Made by a program: the position numbers and the translations under genes. This document shows, in pieces, positions 1 through 12,800 of a stretch of DNA of 64,000 bases. Origin of the DNA: Nemania diffusa (Eukaryota > Ascomycota > Sordariomycetes > Xylariales > Xylariaceae); the NCBI GenBank assembly GCA_038501195.1, contig JBBPUQ010000005.1:4588001-4652000 (forward strand). Direction: 5' to 3'. The notes under the pieces were generated by a model. The model was not told the origin of the DNA. It saw only the letters and a list, made by a program, of their open reading frames with translations, and made no database searches. Numbering within the stretch: position 1 is the first letter of the stretch; every line of letters begins with the position of its first letter.

Positions 1-107
1 TAGTATGCATTTATCTTCCCCTCTTGTACAGTACCTATCTACAGTAATACCTAGTAGTATGTATCGACCACAGCTTCAATCTCCGTCCTCCTACCTCTCG
101 CCTAATG

Positions 108-2255
108 CTAATGTGACCGTTTCCCTTCCCATGCTGCCTTGACCATATCAGCACACCGTTCTGCTACAACCATCACTGGCGCCATGGTGTGGCAACAGGG
201 GATCTTGGGGAACACGCTTGTGTCCGCGATTCGCAGGTTACTGAAGCCGTGGACACGAAGCGACTGATCAACAACCCCTGACTTCTCCTTGTTGGACATG
301 GGGCATGTTCCCGAAAAATGCAGACTTGTGTGACTCACCCTTCTCAGGTAGTCATCGATCTCTTCGTCAGTAACGCTTTTCCATGTCTTGTTTTCATGTG
401 ATCGGGTTCCTGCGGCTGCACCACCCTGACTGCCTGGTTGTAGGGTGCTGCGAGACTTTGGCGCGCCCGATACTGACGAGACAGTTGAATTTTGCCTCGG
501 AAGGTACTCAATGGGAGCTGCTTTCTCCCACTCCTCGAGAATAGTGGGATCCTGACCTGGCGCAAAAACAAGCTTGGCAGGATATGGATAGTCGGAGTGT
601 TGGAATTTGTCAGCTAGTCGCATAGCAAAGCGGACTGCCAATCTTGCAGATTCGACGTCATGCTCATTGGTAAACATTGGGTAAGTGATTCGAGGCTGAG
701 CAAATGGATTGGCACTGGCCAGCTCGACCCGGCCTGAGCCATGCGGCTGGACAAGTGTAGGGTACAGCGAGATGAGAGTGTGCCCTTCAACGACCCTCTC
801 AACAGAGCTATTGGGCATGATCATTAACTCGACATCTGGGACATTGCGAGACATTGACGAGTCTAGGTTGTCACGTCCTTCCTCGCTGTCATAGTTCTTT
901 ACTTCCATGGTATCCCTGTCGATAGCGTCAGTGCGAATGTAAATTGTAGTTGACATCGAGGTGAGAGCGATAAGGCCTTTTCCAAAGAAAAGCCATAGCA
1001 GGATATGCCATAAGCCCCAGATAGATTGTAAAAGGTGAAAAGTCTCTTTCGGGGGCACCTCCAGCATGATGGGAATACTGTAGTGATCCGATAGCGTAGC
1101 ACCTACTGCTGGGAGCTCCTTCACGAGGGGAATATTGAACTCGATGGCCGACTTCTTGGGCCCAATGCCGCTCAACAACAACAGTTGGGGAGTACAGGCA
1201 GCGCCGGAACATATAATCACTTCGCGGCGTGCCTTCACAAAGAAGTGCTTGGCAGGGCTCTTCAAAGATTGTATGCTGATACCTGTGACAAGTCCTGTCT
1301 GAGCCTTGCATTCTAGTCGAGATGCAACCGCACCGGTACAGATCGTAAGGCGATCACGCCTCTCCCAAGCTACCTTCTTGCTTAAGTAGGCAGTAATAGC
1401 TGATATTCGACTCCCATGCTTGTCTATTGCTGTATCCAGGTTGAAAGAGCCCATAGCAGGTGCCATGGGGTCATTTAGGTCGGTCTCGATGCGTAGACCC
1501 ATCTCCCGAATGGCCTTTTCAAAGCTATAGCATGATGTTAGGTACCAGGAAGGGGACGAAGTAGCTGATGGAACTTACTATGTCGTCCAGACGAATGGGA
1601 ACGGGAACTGCCGCATCTCGATTGGCCCTACGTCAAGCGTTGTCAGCGGGAGGTCTGATAACTACTCGATGTGCTTCTACAGGGCGACACAGCATACCTT
1701 CATGGCCCCTGAATTTCGATTTCGGGTGAGCGATTGCATTCTCAATTCTCCGAAAGTACGGCTCAAGTTTCTGATAGCTCCAATCCTCAAGGCCCATCTC
1801 AGACCAGGCAGCATAGTCTCCGGGAAACCCACGCGTCCACAGCATCCCATTCATGCGCGTGGCACCCCCAAGCCCTTCAACAGCCCACAGCCGGTTTCTT
1901 CTTCCGTTTGCGCCTGGGATAGGCTCCGACCAGCGATCGCTTTGGACCTGAAGAGCATCGCCGAAAAACATATTCTGACTCAGGAGAGGCATACGCGACA
2001 CAAGGTTATCCTTCACGTAGCCCTTTTCAATTACAAGAACTGAAACATCCTGATCTTCAGATAAGCGCGAAGCGACAACGCAGCCAGCGGTCCCGCCTAA
2101 ATGCACATAAAGTGTAAGTTAGCTGCTCATTGGCCGGTAGCTCCCCAGCATGGCCCGAATCGCTATTGTTACCTACCTCCAACAATGATATAATCATAAG
2201 TTTTGCCGTCTACCTCGGATGGTGAGCGTTCGGGAAAAGAAGTGAAGGGCCACAT
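108..2255 (-). CDS. GMC-family FAD oxidoreductase (choline dehydrogenase-like), 4 exons, 647 aa
   Basis: Exons, read on the minus strand: 2255-2177, 2096-1698, 1627-1579 and 1524-108. The introns are 80, 70 and 54 bp, all GT..AG. Joining them gives one open frame of 647 codons plus a TAG stop. The start was chosen because exon 1 (MWPFTSFPERS...) joins exon 2 to complete the dinucleotide-binding motif DYIIVGGGTAG (GxGxxG, residues 26-31). The first GMC signature (GLGGATRMNG...) lies near residues 101-115. The second, SGAACTPQLLLLSGIGP, is at 282-298. The C-terminal domain has HFSGTCPM with the expected catalytic His578, then the VVD..LRV.G..NLRIADTSVFP block, and a second active-site His621 in CHTMAPVMVVAER. 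Residues 521-552 form a Ser/Gly/Ala-rich linker that looks like a lineage-specific insert. No signal peptide is visible, so a cytosolic enzyme is likely. The family uses FAD to oxidise alcohols; the substrate cannot be told from sequence. The gene has no nonsense mutation or RIP signature although an AT block begins about 830 bp upstream. Confidence 0.93.
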
Positions 2256-3080
2256 CGTAGAAAAGTCGAGTAGGCTCTTGATTCAAAGGAACCGATCGCG
2301 CGGCTCTGGATATAAATCACGCTACTAGAAGAAGGCGAATTTGGCAAAGACTAAGGTGTTTGGAGAAGGTAGGATATAATGTAGCTTCTGATACATGCAC
2401 CTGTTGTACATCGACGAGCAGTCAGAAATCACTTTTTATTGCTCGGAAACACCGGGTAGAAATGAGGCGTTACCGATAGGAGGGCGCGAACAGTCACTTG
2501 GCGCGTCGTCGTGGTTGATTAACAGCCAACTTGGTGGCGGCAACCGTTTCTGTGACACTCGAGAGACTAAAAATAAAAGGTCGGGTTGATAGATTGCCCG
2601 CGAATTCTTGCCGTCCCGTCGACTGTATCGGGGGCCCTTATTCCCGTATTCTAGGTACACCGGACCAGCTGTTATGCTGTCAGTGGTTGCGATAACTTTG
2701 CCGCACGTTTGCTGGCGGCTACGATGCTCTGGTTACTACCATTACTACCAAACAGAAAGCCGTAACGTATTATACTATAAGTGAGGAATTGAAACAATTA
2801 CACTATGTACCTAGGTACCTACATAGTTTATGTAGCCACTTGGTGACTGAATGTATCCAATCAGACGTGACACACTTCTCATCTCTCCCGATGCCTGTGA
2901 CTGCCGCAATGCCAAGTCTTGTAGGATCAGTATCATGAAAAACTTCATGCAGGCTACCAACCTGAACTCTACGGGTATTAGCCGATTACCTATTCAACCC
3001 ACTCCTGTGCCGCAATACTCGATTGCTTGCCCTCCACAAGGTAAAGAGTTGGGTTGCATTCTGTGGGTTTGTTGAATAAT
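2256..3080. other. upstream region of the GMC gene, no convincing gene
   Basis: About 825 bp of normal composition between the GMC start codon and the AT block. Three open frames of 64-74 codons occur here (two plus, one minus). They overlap each other, have no recognisable motif and no better start context than chance, so I do not call them genes. On the minus strand a weak TATA-like stretch (TTTATATCC, about 2310-2318) lies roughly 55-60 bp before the GMC start and could be its core promoter. Confidence 0.5.
2803..2826. repeat. 24-bp near-palindrome with TACCTAGGTA-type core
   Basis: CTATGTA (2803-2809) is repeated inverted as TACATAG (2820-2826) around a 10-base centre CCTAGGTACC. Short palindromes with a CCTAGG/GGTACC core recur in intergenic DNA of many filamentous fungi. 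It may be a small hairpin or simply low-complexity sequence. Confidence 0.55.
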
Positions 3081-3107
3081 TCGGTCCGCATAAGTTTTTT
3101 AAGCGCG

Positions 3108-3128
3108 TTAAAGCTAATATAGCTTTAA
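3108..3128. repeat. inverted repeat at the start of the AT block
   Basis: TTAAAGCT (3108-3115) and AGCTTTAA (3121-3128) are perfect inverted repeats around AATAT. They lie exactly where normal composition ends, just after the GC-containing AAGCGCG. They could be the end of a mutated element or a chance palindrome. Confidence 0.35.
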
Positions 3129-3779
3129 ACAATATAAAAAAAAGCAATTTTAAATAATAATTACTTTAATTATTACAATTACAAAAAGTATAAAAGTTAA
3201 TTAATTAATTATATTTATTAAAAACTTAAATATAAAAAAAAAAAAAAAAGTTAAATTATATATATATATTATAAAAAATATATAAATATATAAAATTATA
3301 AATAAAGTTATAAATTTAATTAAAGTTTTTTTAAAATAAAGTTTTTAAATAATTATTAAATATAAATTATATTAAAAATTAATTAAATATAATATTTAAA
3401 TTAAATGTTTTAATATTATTATTTTTATTTAATATTATAATTTAATTAAAATTTTAAAAGTTATAAATTTATTAAAAAAATATTAATTTAATATAATTAA
3501 TATTTTTGTTTTAATTTTTTATATAATATTAAATATTATTAAAATTATATATTGTTTATAAAATTTAATATTATAATTTTATAATTTTAATATTTATTTT
3601 AGTTTTAATTTTAATTTATTATTAATGTTTTTAATTAAATCTTTTTTTTAATTATTATAATAATAAATTATTATATATAATTATTAATTTATTTATATAA
3701 AATAATTTTTTTTGTAATAATATAATATATTTAATTTATAATTATATTTTTTTAATTTAAAATTTTAAATAATTTAAAA

Positions 3780-4350
3780 TATTATAAATTAAAACAAAGT
3801 ATTAAAATATATATAATAAAAAAACGTAATGATTTATTTAAAAAAATAATAAAATTATAATAAAATAATTAAACTTAACTTTAATAATATAAAATTAAAT
3901 AAATAATTATTTATTTAAATATTTATTTAAATAATTTATTTATATTATAATAGCTTTATTTTTTAAAATTAAATATTTATAATTATATTTTTTAATTATT
4001 ATAATTATATAATTATTTTTATTAATTTATTAATATTTTATTAAATTATAATATTATATAATTAAATCATTAATAATTATTTAAATAAAATTAATAATTT
4101 ATAATATTATTTTTAAATTTATATAATAAAATAATTATTATTAATAAAAAAAAAAATCTTTTTATTATATATTATAATAAATAATAATATAGCTTTTTAT
4201 TTAAAATAGCTAATATAATAAAAAAATATTAAAATATTAAAAAAAATTAATTAATTTTTATTTATTTATAAAATCTTATTTTTTATAAATATTATAATAA
4301 TAAATATAAAATTTTAATTTAATAATATTTTTAATATTATATTTAAAAAA
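3780..4350. mobile_element. degenerate fragment of repeat family 2
   Basis: This stretch aligns by eye with the family-2 copy that surrounds element C: 46880-47157 joined to 58940-59120 correspond to about 3800-4020 joined to 4060-4260. The alignment runs through the position where C inserted, which makes this the empty-site reference for that insertion. It is heavily mutated and has no coding capacity. Confidence 0.5.
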
Positions 4351-4639
4351 CTTTTATATAAAAAATAATATTTGTTAATTTAACTTTATATAATTGATTA
4401 TATATAATAAAGTTAAAATAAAATATAATATTATAATTATATAATGTTATTATTATTTTTATATTTAAAAAGAGATTTTTATATATATAATATATATATA
4501 TAAATTATATAAGTTTATTAATAATTTATTAATATAATATATTTTTTAAAATATAATTAATTGTTTAATAACTAAATAATAAATTATATAAAAAAAATTT
4601 AAATATATATTAATTATAACTAATATTATTATTTTAATA

Positions 4640-6210
4640 GTTGTAAAATTTTTATTTAATTGTAGTTTTTTATATATATATATATTTTTTAATTTTCCTT
4701 TATATATATTTTTATTTTTATATATAATTTATTAATTAAAATTAATATTTTAAATATTTTATTTACTACTTTTTTTGTTAATATATTAATTAAGTTATTT
4801 TTTTTATTAATTTAATATATTTTAAACACAATGTTTTTTATATAATTTTTATAACAATATATTATTAATTATAAATTGTTTTTTTTTATATTATATTAAA
4901 TTTAATTAAATAATTATATAATAATTTTAAATTAAGATATAAAATTATTAAAACTTATAATATATTTAATATTTTTAAAACTTTTTAAAAAGTTATATAA
5001 AAAATAATTATATTATTAAATTTATTAATTAATATATTTTTAATTATTTATTTATATTTATTTAAATTTTAATAAATATTATTATTAAAAATTTTAAATT
5101 TAAAATTAATATTATTTTTTATATAAGTTTTTATAGCTAATATAATTAAAAGTTTAATTTATAATATTATATTTATATTATTTATAAATAAATTATTTAT
5201 AAAAATAAAACACTTTATATAATATAAATTAACAAATATAAATATTAGTTTATAGTTATAATTATTAATTTATTATTTAATTTATTTATTTAAAATAATT
5301 ATATTAGTTTTTTATAAATTAATAATTTAAATAGTAATAAATAAATTATATAAAGTTTTTAATTAATAAATATTATTTATATATATAATTTAAATATATT
5401 AAAATATATATTGCTATATAAAGTTTATTATATAAAAATTAATTTTAATTAATTATATAGTTTAACTTTTTAAAATTAATATAATATATTTATTTATAAA
5501 TATAATTTAAATATTATAAAATTTAATTAAATTGTTTTTATTTAAAATTTAATTAAATTTAGTTTTAAATTTTATTATATAAAACTTAGTTTTTTTTTTA
5601 ATTTAAAATTTTAAAGTTATAAAATTAAAAATATTGTTTATTTATAATTTAATAATATTAAATTTTTTAAAATTATTATTAATAATTAATAAATAAAAGT
5701 TAAATAAAAAAACAATTATTTTAAAATTTTAATAATAATATTTATAATATATTTTAAATTAATATAAATTTTATTTAATTAATTTATATAATAATTATAT
5801 AATTTATAATATAGTTTTTTTAAAATATTTATTTTTAAATTTAATAAATAAATATATATAAATTTTTTATATAAATTTATTAATTTATATATTATATTAT
5901 AATTTTAAATTAAAATAAATTTAAAAATTAATATTAATTACTAATTTATTTATTAAATTATTAATTATTATATAAATATATATTTTTTTTTAAATTGTTA
6001 TATTTTTATATAATTAATTAAAACTTTTTATATAATTAAATAGTTATATTTTTAACTTTTTATATAAATTTAAATTTAAAAATTTTAATATAGCAATATT
6101 TATTAAAATTATATTTTATAAATTTAAATATTTTTTATATAAATAGTTTATTAATTTTTATTATATTAAACTTTTTAAATAAAAATTTAAATATATTAAT
6201 AATATTTTTT
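4640..6210 (-). mobile_element. truncated internal fragment of LTR family 1
   Basis: Similar in order and spacing to the internal part of element B from about 49330 to 50640: the AATTATAAATTG stretch near 4865, and the AACTTTTTATATAATT and TTTATATAAATTTAA stretches near 6020-6080. No LTR is recognisable at either end. It is more saturated with A and T than B, so older or more heavily mutated. The strand follows the direction inferred for B. Confidence 0.45.
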
Positions 6211-6219
6211 ATTTATAAT

Positions 6220-7860
6220 TTAAATAAACGGCTTAATAAATAATAATAAATAAATAATAAATAATTTAATAAATAAATAAAAAATATATTATTAAATTAT
6301 ATAAAATTAATAAAAATATATTTGTTTTTATTTTAATTATTTTATAAAAAAAAAACTTAGTTTAAATTTAATAAATTAATTAATAAAACTATTTTTATTA
6401 ATTTAATTAAATATTTTAATATTTTATTTTAAAAAATTAATATTAAAACTTTAATAATAATAATATATTAATAATAAATTAAAAATTAATATAATTTAAT
6501 TATATTATTTATATAATATATAAAAAGTTTTATTAATTAAATTAAAAAGTTTTATTAAATTATAATTAATAATAAAAAAAAACATTATTTTTAATGTTTA
6601 TTTTAAATAAATTATTTATTAATTATTAAATAAAATAAATTATTTTATTTTTAAATTATTTATTTATAAAAATAATATTTTAAATTTTATTTAAATAAAT
6701 AAAAAACATTATTAATTAAGTAAAAAGTTTATATTTATTTTTTATAATAATAATAATAAAAATAATATTAAATTTAAAATATAATTATATATTATAAAAA
6801 CTTAATTAAATATAAATAAAAATTAATTTATTAATAATATTATAAAAATAATTAATATTAAAACTTATATTTATAATAAAATTATTAAATATTTAGTTTT
6901 ATATTTAATTAAAACTTTATTTTAATTAATTAACTATTATTAAAATATTTTTTAATTATTTTTAAAAAAGTTATAAAAATATAAATAATAAAAAAAAGTT
7001 TAAATTAAAATAATAATTTTTTAATTTTAATAATTATATATTAATTATTTTTTTTAATTTTAAAATTAATTTTATTTATTTAATTAAAAAAAGTTAAATT
7101 AAAAAATTTAAATAAAATAAATATTTTAAAAATAAATTATTTAATAAATTATTAAATATTTTTTTAATTAATATATTAAATTTTATATTTAATAAATTTA
7201 TTAAATATATATAAATAATAAAAAATATAATATTAAATATAAAATTAATTAATTAATTTTTTTAATTATATAAATAAATTTAATTAATATATTATATATA
7301 ATAATATTTATAATAATTTAAAAAATATTATTAATAATAAAAATAATATTAAAGTTTTAATAATTTAAAATTATTAAAACTAATAAAAAAAACTAAATAT
7401 TTAAACTATTATTAAAAAAAAATATATTTATAAAATATTATAATTATATTTATTAATTTTTATAATAAAATAAAAGTTTTAAAAAAAATTATTATAAAAA
7501 AATTAAAAAAATAAAATATTAAAAAAAGTAAATTTAAATAAATTAAACTTTTAATTAAAAAAAAAATTATAAAAAAATTATATAAATAATAAATTTAATT
7601 TAATAAATAAATATTTTAAAAAATAATTGTTATTATATATATATATTATAAATAATAATAAATTTTTATTAATTATTAATATTATATATTAAAATTTATA
7701 AAAAATAAAACTATTAATTAAATAATTTAATTATAAAAAAAAATTTAAATATAAAAAAAATAAAAAATAAAAAAATAAAAATTAATATAAAATAATAAAA
7801 ATAAATAATATATAAATTATTTAAATTAATAAATTTTAATAATAAATAAATTTTATAAAA
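6220..7860. mobile_element. RIP-degraded copy of repeat family 2
   Basis: Aligns with 62100-63760, the best-preserved copy. Both share the TTTAATTAAATATT and AATATATTAATAATAA stretches near 6400-6480 and 62160-62240, and the later ...AAATATATATAAATAA and TTATATATATATATTATAA stretches. Its right part ends near a 22-bp A run. It has no open frame of useful length, and the element type is unknown. Confidence 0.55.
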
Positions 7861-7878
7861 AAAAAAAAAAAAAAAAAA
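7857..7878 (+). repeat. 22-bp A homopolymer
   Basis: An uninterrupted run of A at the right end of the family-2 copy. It could be the remnant of a poly(A) tail of a retroelement or plain slippage. The corresponding position of the best-preserved copy (about 63830) has only a short A run, which argues for slippage. Confidence 0.7.
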
Positions 7879-8039
7879 TTATAATAAATAATTAAAATAA
7901 TTATATAATTTATATTAATTATTATATTATAAAAGTTATATATTAATTAATATTAGTTTAATTATTTAAATAAATTAAATAGTTTTTTTATAAAATTAAA
8001 TAAATAATTTTATTTATTATTATTTTAAATTATTTTATA

Positions 8040-9514
8040 TATATATATATAAATAATTTTTTTATAAAAAATTTTTAAGCTTTTTTTTTTTTTTTTTATA
8101 GATTTTTTATATAATATAGCTTTATTTATATAAAGTTTTGTTTTTTTTATAAGCTTTATATAATAATTTATAAATTATTTATATTTATAAAATATAAAAA
8201 TTATTTTTAAATATTTTTTATAAAAAAATTAAATTATAATAAATTATAATAATAATATTAGTATTTAAAAAATAAATTAACTCAATTTTTAATAAATTAT
8301 AATTATTTATAATTATAATTAATGAATAATTTTTTTTAATTTTTTATATAAAAATTAATATTTAAATATATTTTAAAAAGTTTAATTAAAATATTTTAAT
8401 TATTATTAAAATTAAAAAAAATAATAAATTAATTATTTTAGTTTTTTAAATAAAAAGTTTTTAAAATTAAATATAAAACTTTTTTTTTATATATAAATAT
8501 TATATTTTAAATTAAAAAATTTTTTTTTAAAAAATTATTTATTTATTAAATAAATATATTATTAAATTATATAAATTTAATAAAATTGCTGTTTTTTTTA
8601 TTTTTATTAATTTATTAAACAAAATAACTTAAATTAAATTTAATAAATTAATTAATAAAAATATTTTTATTAATTTAATTAAATATTTTAATATTTTATT
8701 TTAAAAAATAAAAATTAAATTTTTAATAATAATAATATATTAATAATAAATTAAAAATTTATTTAATTTAATTAAATTATTTATTTAATATATAAAAATA
8801 TTTATTAATTAAATTAAAAAATTTAATAAAATTATAATTAATAAAAAAAAAAATAGCTAAATTATTTAATAAAAAATAATGAAAAAAAAATTATTTTTAA
8901 TTTTTATTTTAAGTAAATTATTAATTATTTATTTTTAAAATTAAAAATAATTATTATTAAATATAATTATATTTAAAAATTATTAAATAAAATTATTTAA
9001 TATATTATTAATTTATTTTTTTATAAAAATAATATTTTAAAATTTATTTAAATAAATAAAAAATTTTATAAATTAATTAAAATATTTATATTTATTTTTT
9101 ATAATAATAAAAATAAAAATAATATTAAATTTAAAATATAACTATATATTATAAAAAATTAATTAATTTTTAATAAAAATTAATTTATTAATAATATTAT
9201 AAAAATAATTAATATTAAAATTTATATAAATAATAAAATTATTAAATATTTATATTTATATTTAATTAAAAATTATTTTAATTAATTAATTATTATTAAA
9301 ATATTTTTTAATTATTTAAAAAAAAGTTATAAAAATATAAATATTTATAAAAAGTTTAAATTAAAATAAAAATTTTTTAATTTTAATAATTATATTTTAA
9401 CTATTTTTTTTAATTTTAAAATTAATTTTATTTAATTAATTAAAAAAATTAAATTAAAAATAAAAAAATAAAAAAAATATTTTAAAAATAAATTATTTAA
9501 TAAATTATTAAATA
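8040..9514. mobile_element. RIP-degraded copy of repeat family 2, cut by element A
   Basis: Aligns with 61485-63000 from the TATATATATATATA..AATTTTTTTATA stretch onward. Shared landmarks include GATTTTTTATATAATATAGC (8101-8120; 61556-61575) and the block near 8620-8720 matching 62115-62215. Similarity stops at 9514, exactly where the first LTR of element A begins, so A appears to have inserted here. Confidence 0.6.
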
Positions 9515-9821
9515 TATTAATAAAACCTTTTATATATATATATATATAAAAATTTAAATAATTTATAAAGTTTAAAGTTTTTTTTTAAATTTTAAAGTTT
9601 TATATTAATTTATATATATATTTTATAAAAAAAAATATAATTAAAAAAGTTATATATAAATTATTTATATATATATATATATATAATTTATAAATTTTAT
9701 AAATTTTAATAAATTTTTATATTTTTTATTTATTTAATTATTTAATAAAAGTTTTAATTTAAGTTTTAATTATATATATTTAATATATATATATAAATTT
9801 TATTAAATTATTAATTTAATA
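9515..9821 (-). repeat. left LTR of element A
   Basis: It begins TATTAATAAAAC, which corresponds to the TGTTAATAGAAC start of element B with G-to-A changes, and ends TTTAATA, corresponding to TTCAACA. It carries the family landmarks in order: the (TA)n start, AAAGTTTTATATTAATTTAT, the second (TA)n run, and TTTATTTATTTAATTATTTA. Confidence 0.85.
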
Positions 9822-12800
9822 TTAAAACTTTTTTTTTATATATAATTATTTTAATTTTAATATTAATTAATTTTTTATTATTTTTTTTATTATTTAATTA
9901 ATTTATTTATATTAATTAATTTTTTTAATATTTAATTAAATATTTTTTTTATATAAATATTTATTAAATTATTTTTATTATTAATTTAATATATTTTTAT
10001 AATTTTACAATTTTTATATATTTTTTAAAATAATATAATGTTAATTATAATTTGTTTTTTTTATATAGTTTTTAATTTAATTAAACATTTATATAAAAAT
10101 TTAAAATTAATATATATAATTAATAATATAATTAATAATTTTATTATATAAATAATTTTTTAAAAAGTTATATTAAATATAATAATATAATTAAATTTAT
10201 TAATTATATTATATAATTTATTTATTAATATATTATATATTATTTATTTATATTTAATTAAATTTTAATAAATAATATTATTTTTAATTATAAAAATATT
10301 TTTTATATAATTTTTATTAATTAATATAATTATAAATTTAATTTAAAAAATTAAATTTTTATTATTTATAAATATTTTATTAATAAAAATAAAAATTTTT
10401 ATATAATTAAAATTTAAAAATATATAATATAGTTTTTATTATATATTATTAATTTATTATAATATTTATATATTTAATATTTTTATATTATTTTTTAATA
10501 ATTTTTAAATTTATATAATAATTAATAAATTATATAATATTTTTAATTAATATATTAATATAATATATATATTTTAAATTTATTAAACAATATATTATTA
10601 AAAATAATTTTTTATATATAAATTAATAATATATACTTTTTTAATTTGTTTTTATTAAATAAAAAAAACACTTTATTTATTTATTTAAATTTTACTTTTA
10701 TTAAATTTAATAAAATATTTAAATATTAATTTTATTTTTAATTTTATATAAAATAATAATTTAGTTTTTTTTTATATAAAAATTTTTTAAATATAATATT
10801 AAAAATATTATTTATTTAAAGTTTTATAATTATAAATTTATTAGATATTTTTTTAATATATAATAAATATAAATTATATATAAATATTTTTATATTTAAT
10901 TTTTAATAATAATATTTATAATAAATTTTATATTAACATAATTTTAATTTAATTAATTTATATAATAATTATATAATTTAAAATATAATATTTATTAAAT
11001 ATTTATTTTTTAATTTTTTTAATAAATAAATATAAATTTTTTAGTTTAATTTATTATATAATTATATATATATTTAAAAAATGTTTTATAATTATATATA
11101 TATATTATAATTTTAAATTAATAATAATTTTAAAACTATAATAAATTATTAATTTATATATTATATTATTAATATTTATATAAAAATTTAAATTTTATTA
11201 TTATTTTTATAATTTTATATAATTAATTTAAACTTTTTATATAATTAAATTATTTTATTTTTAATTTTATATATAAATTTAATTTAAAAAATTTTTATTT
11301 AATTATATTAATTTAAATTATATTATATATTTATTTCAATTATATTTAATTAATTAAAAAAATATATTAAATATAATAATTATATTATTTTATTTTAATT
11401 ATATAATTAAAATATAATTGTTATTTTTTTTTAATATAAAATATTAATTATTAATAAATATAAATAACTTTTTTAATTTATTTTTATATTAAAATTACAA
11501 CTATTTAATAATTTAAAAAAAACTATAAAAAAAGTTATTTTTTTTATATAATAAATTAAATATAACTTTTTATTAATAATATAATTTAATTTATATATAA
11601 TAAAATTTAATTAATTCATTTATTATATTAATTATAATATTATAATTTTTAATTATAAAAGTTTTATATAGTTTTATTTAGCTTTTATGTTTTTTTTATA
11701 TTATAATTTTAATTTAATAAAGTAATAAAAATATTTTATATAATAATATTAATTTATTTTTAATTTATATAATTTAATTAATATTAACTTTTATATAAAT
11801 ATTTTTTAATATTTTTATAGTTTTTTATATAACTTTTCTTTTTTAAATAATTTTTAATAAAAAAAATAAATTATTATTAATTTTAAAATAAATTTTAAAA
11901 ATTAATAAAATAAATATAAACCTATTTAATTTAGCTATATTATTTAAAACTTTTATAACTATTTATAATATTGTTTTTTTATTTATATAATATTTAACTT
12001 TTTTATATAAAATATTTAATATATAATAAAATAATATATATATTTATTTAACTTTTTTAATAGTTTAATATATTTTAATAAATATTTTTTTATATAAAGT
12101 TTTAATTAATTATATATTATTATAAAATTTTTTAAATAAAAAATTTATATTAAAATTATATATTATATAATTAAATAGTTTTTAATATATTAAAATTTAA
12201 TATTAATATAATATATTTTAAATATTATATATATTTAAGATTTTTAAAAATTTAATTATTTAAAACAAAATATTTATATTAATTCTATATAAAATTAATT
12301 ATTTATTAATTTATATAATATTAATAACAATTTTATAATTGAAATTATATTTACTTTTTAATAAAAATTTAATTATATAATTAATAATAATAATAAAACT
12401 TTTTATTTTTTTAAAATATTAAAATATTAATATTATTATATTTAGTTTTTTATAATAACTTTATAAGTTTTTTTATATAAAAATATTTAAATTAATAATA
12501 TAATTTTTAAAACTTTTATTTTATAAAATAATTTATAACTTTTAATTAATTAATATTATAAAATAAATATTTTTATTTTTATATAATTAATATTATTATA
12601 TTATTTTATTATATAATTATATTTAATATATTATTAAAATAAATATATAATTAATTTATATTTTATAATTATAATAAAAATAAAGTTAATATATTTATAA
12701 TATAAAATTTAATTAATTTAATTAATATTAATATAATTATAATATTTATAATTTTAAAGTTTTTAATATTATTAAATTAAATTGTTATATTATTTAAAGT

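Noticed and set aside
2395..3075. Small open frames upstream of the GMC gene (64, 74 and 74 codons)
   Set aside because: They overlap on opposite strands or stand alone, with no motif, no intron-extended continuation and no similarity I can recognise.
9515..9821. The 308-bp repeat as a MITE with terminal inverted repeats
   Set aside because: Its ends are loosely inverted (TTAATAGAACTT and AAGTTCTGTTAA), but copies occur as direct pairs about 5-6 kb apart flanking shared internal sequence, with 5-bp duplications outside the pair, which is the LTR arrangement.
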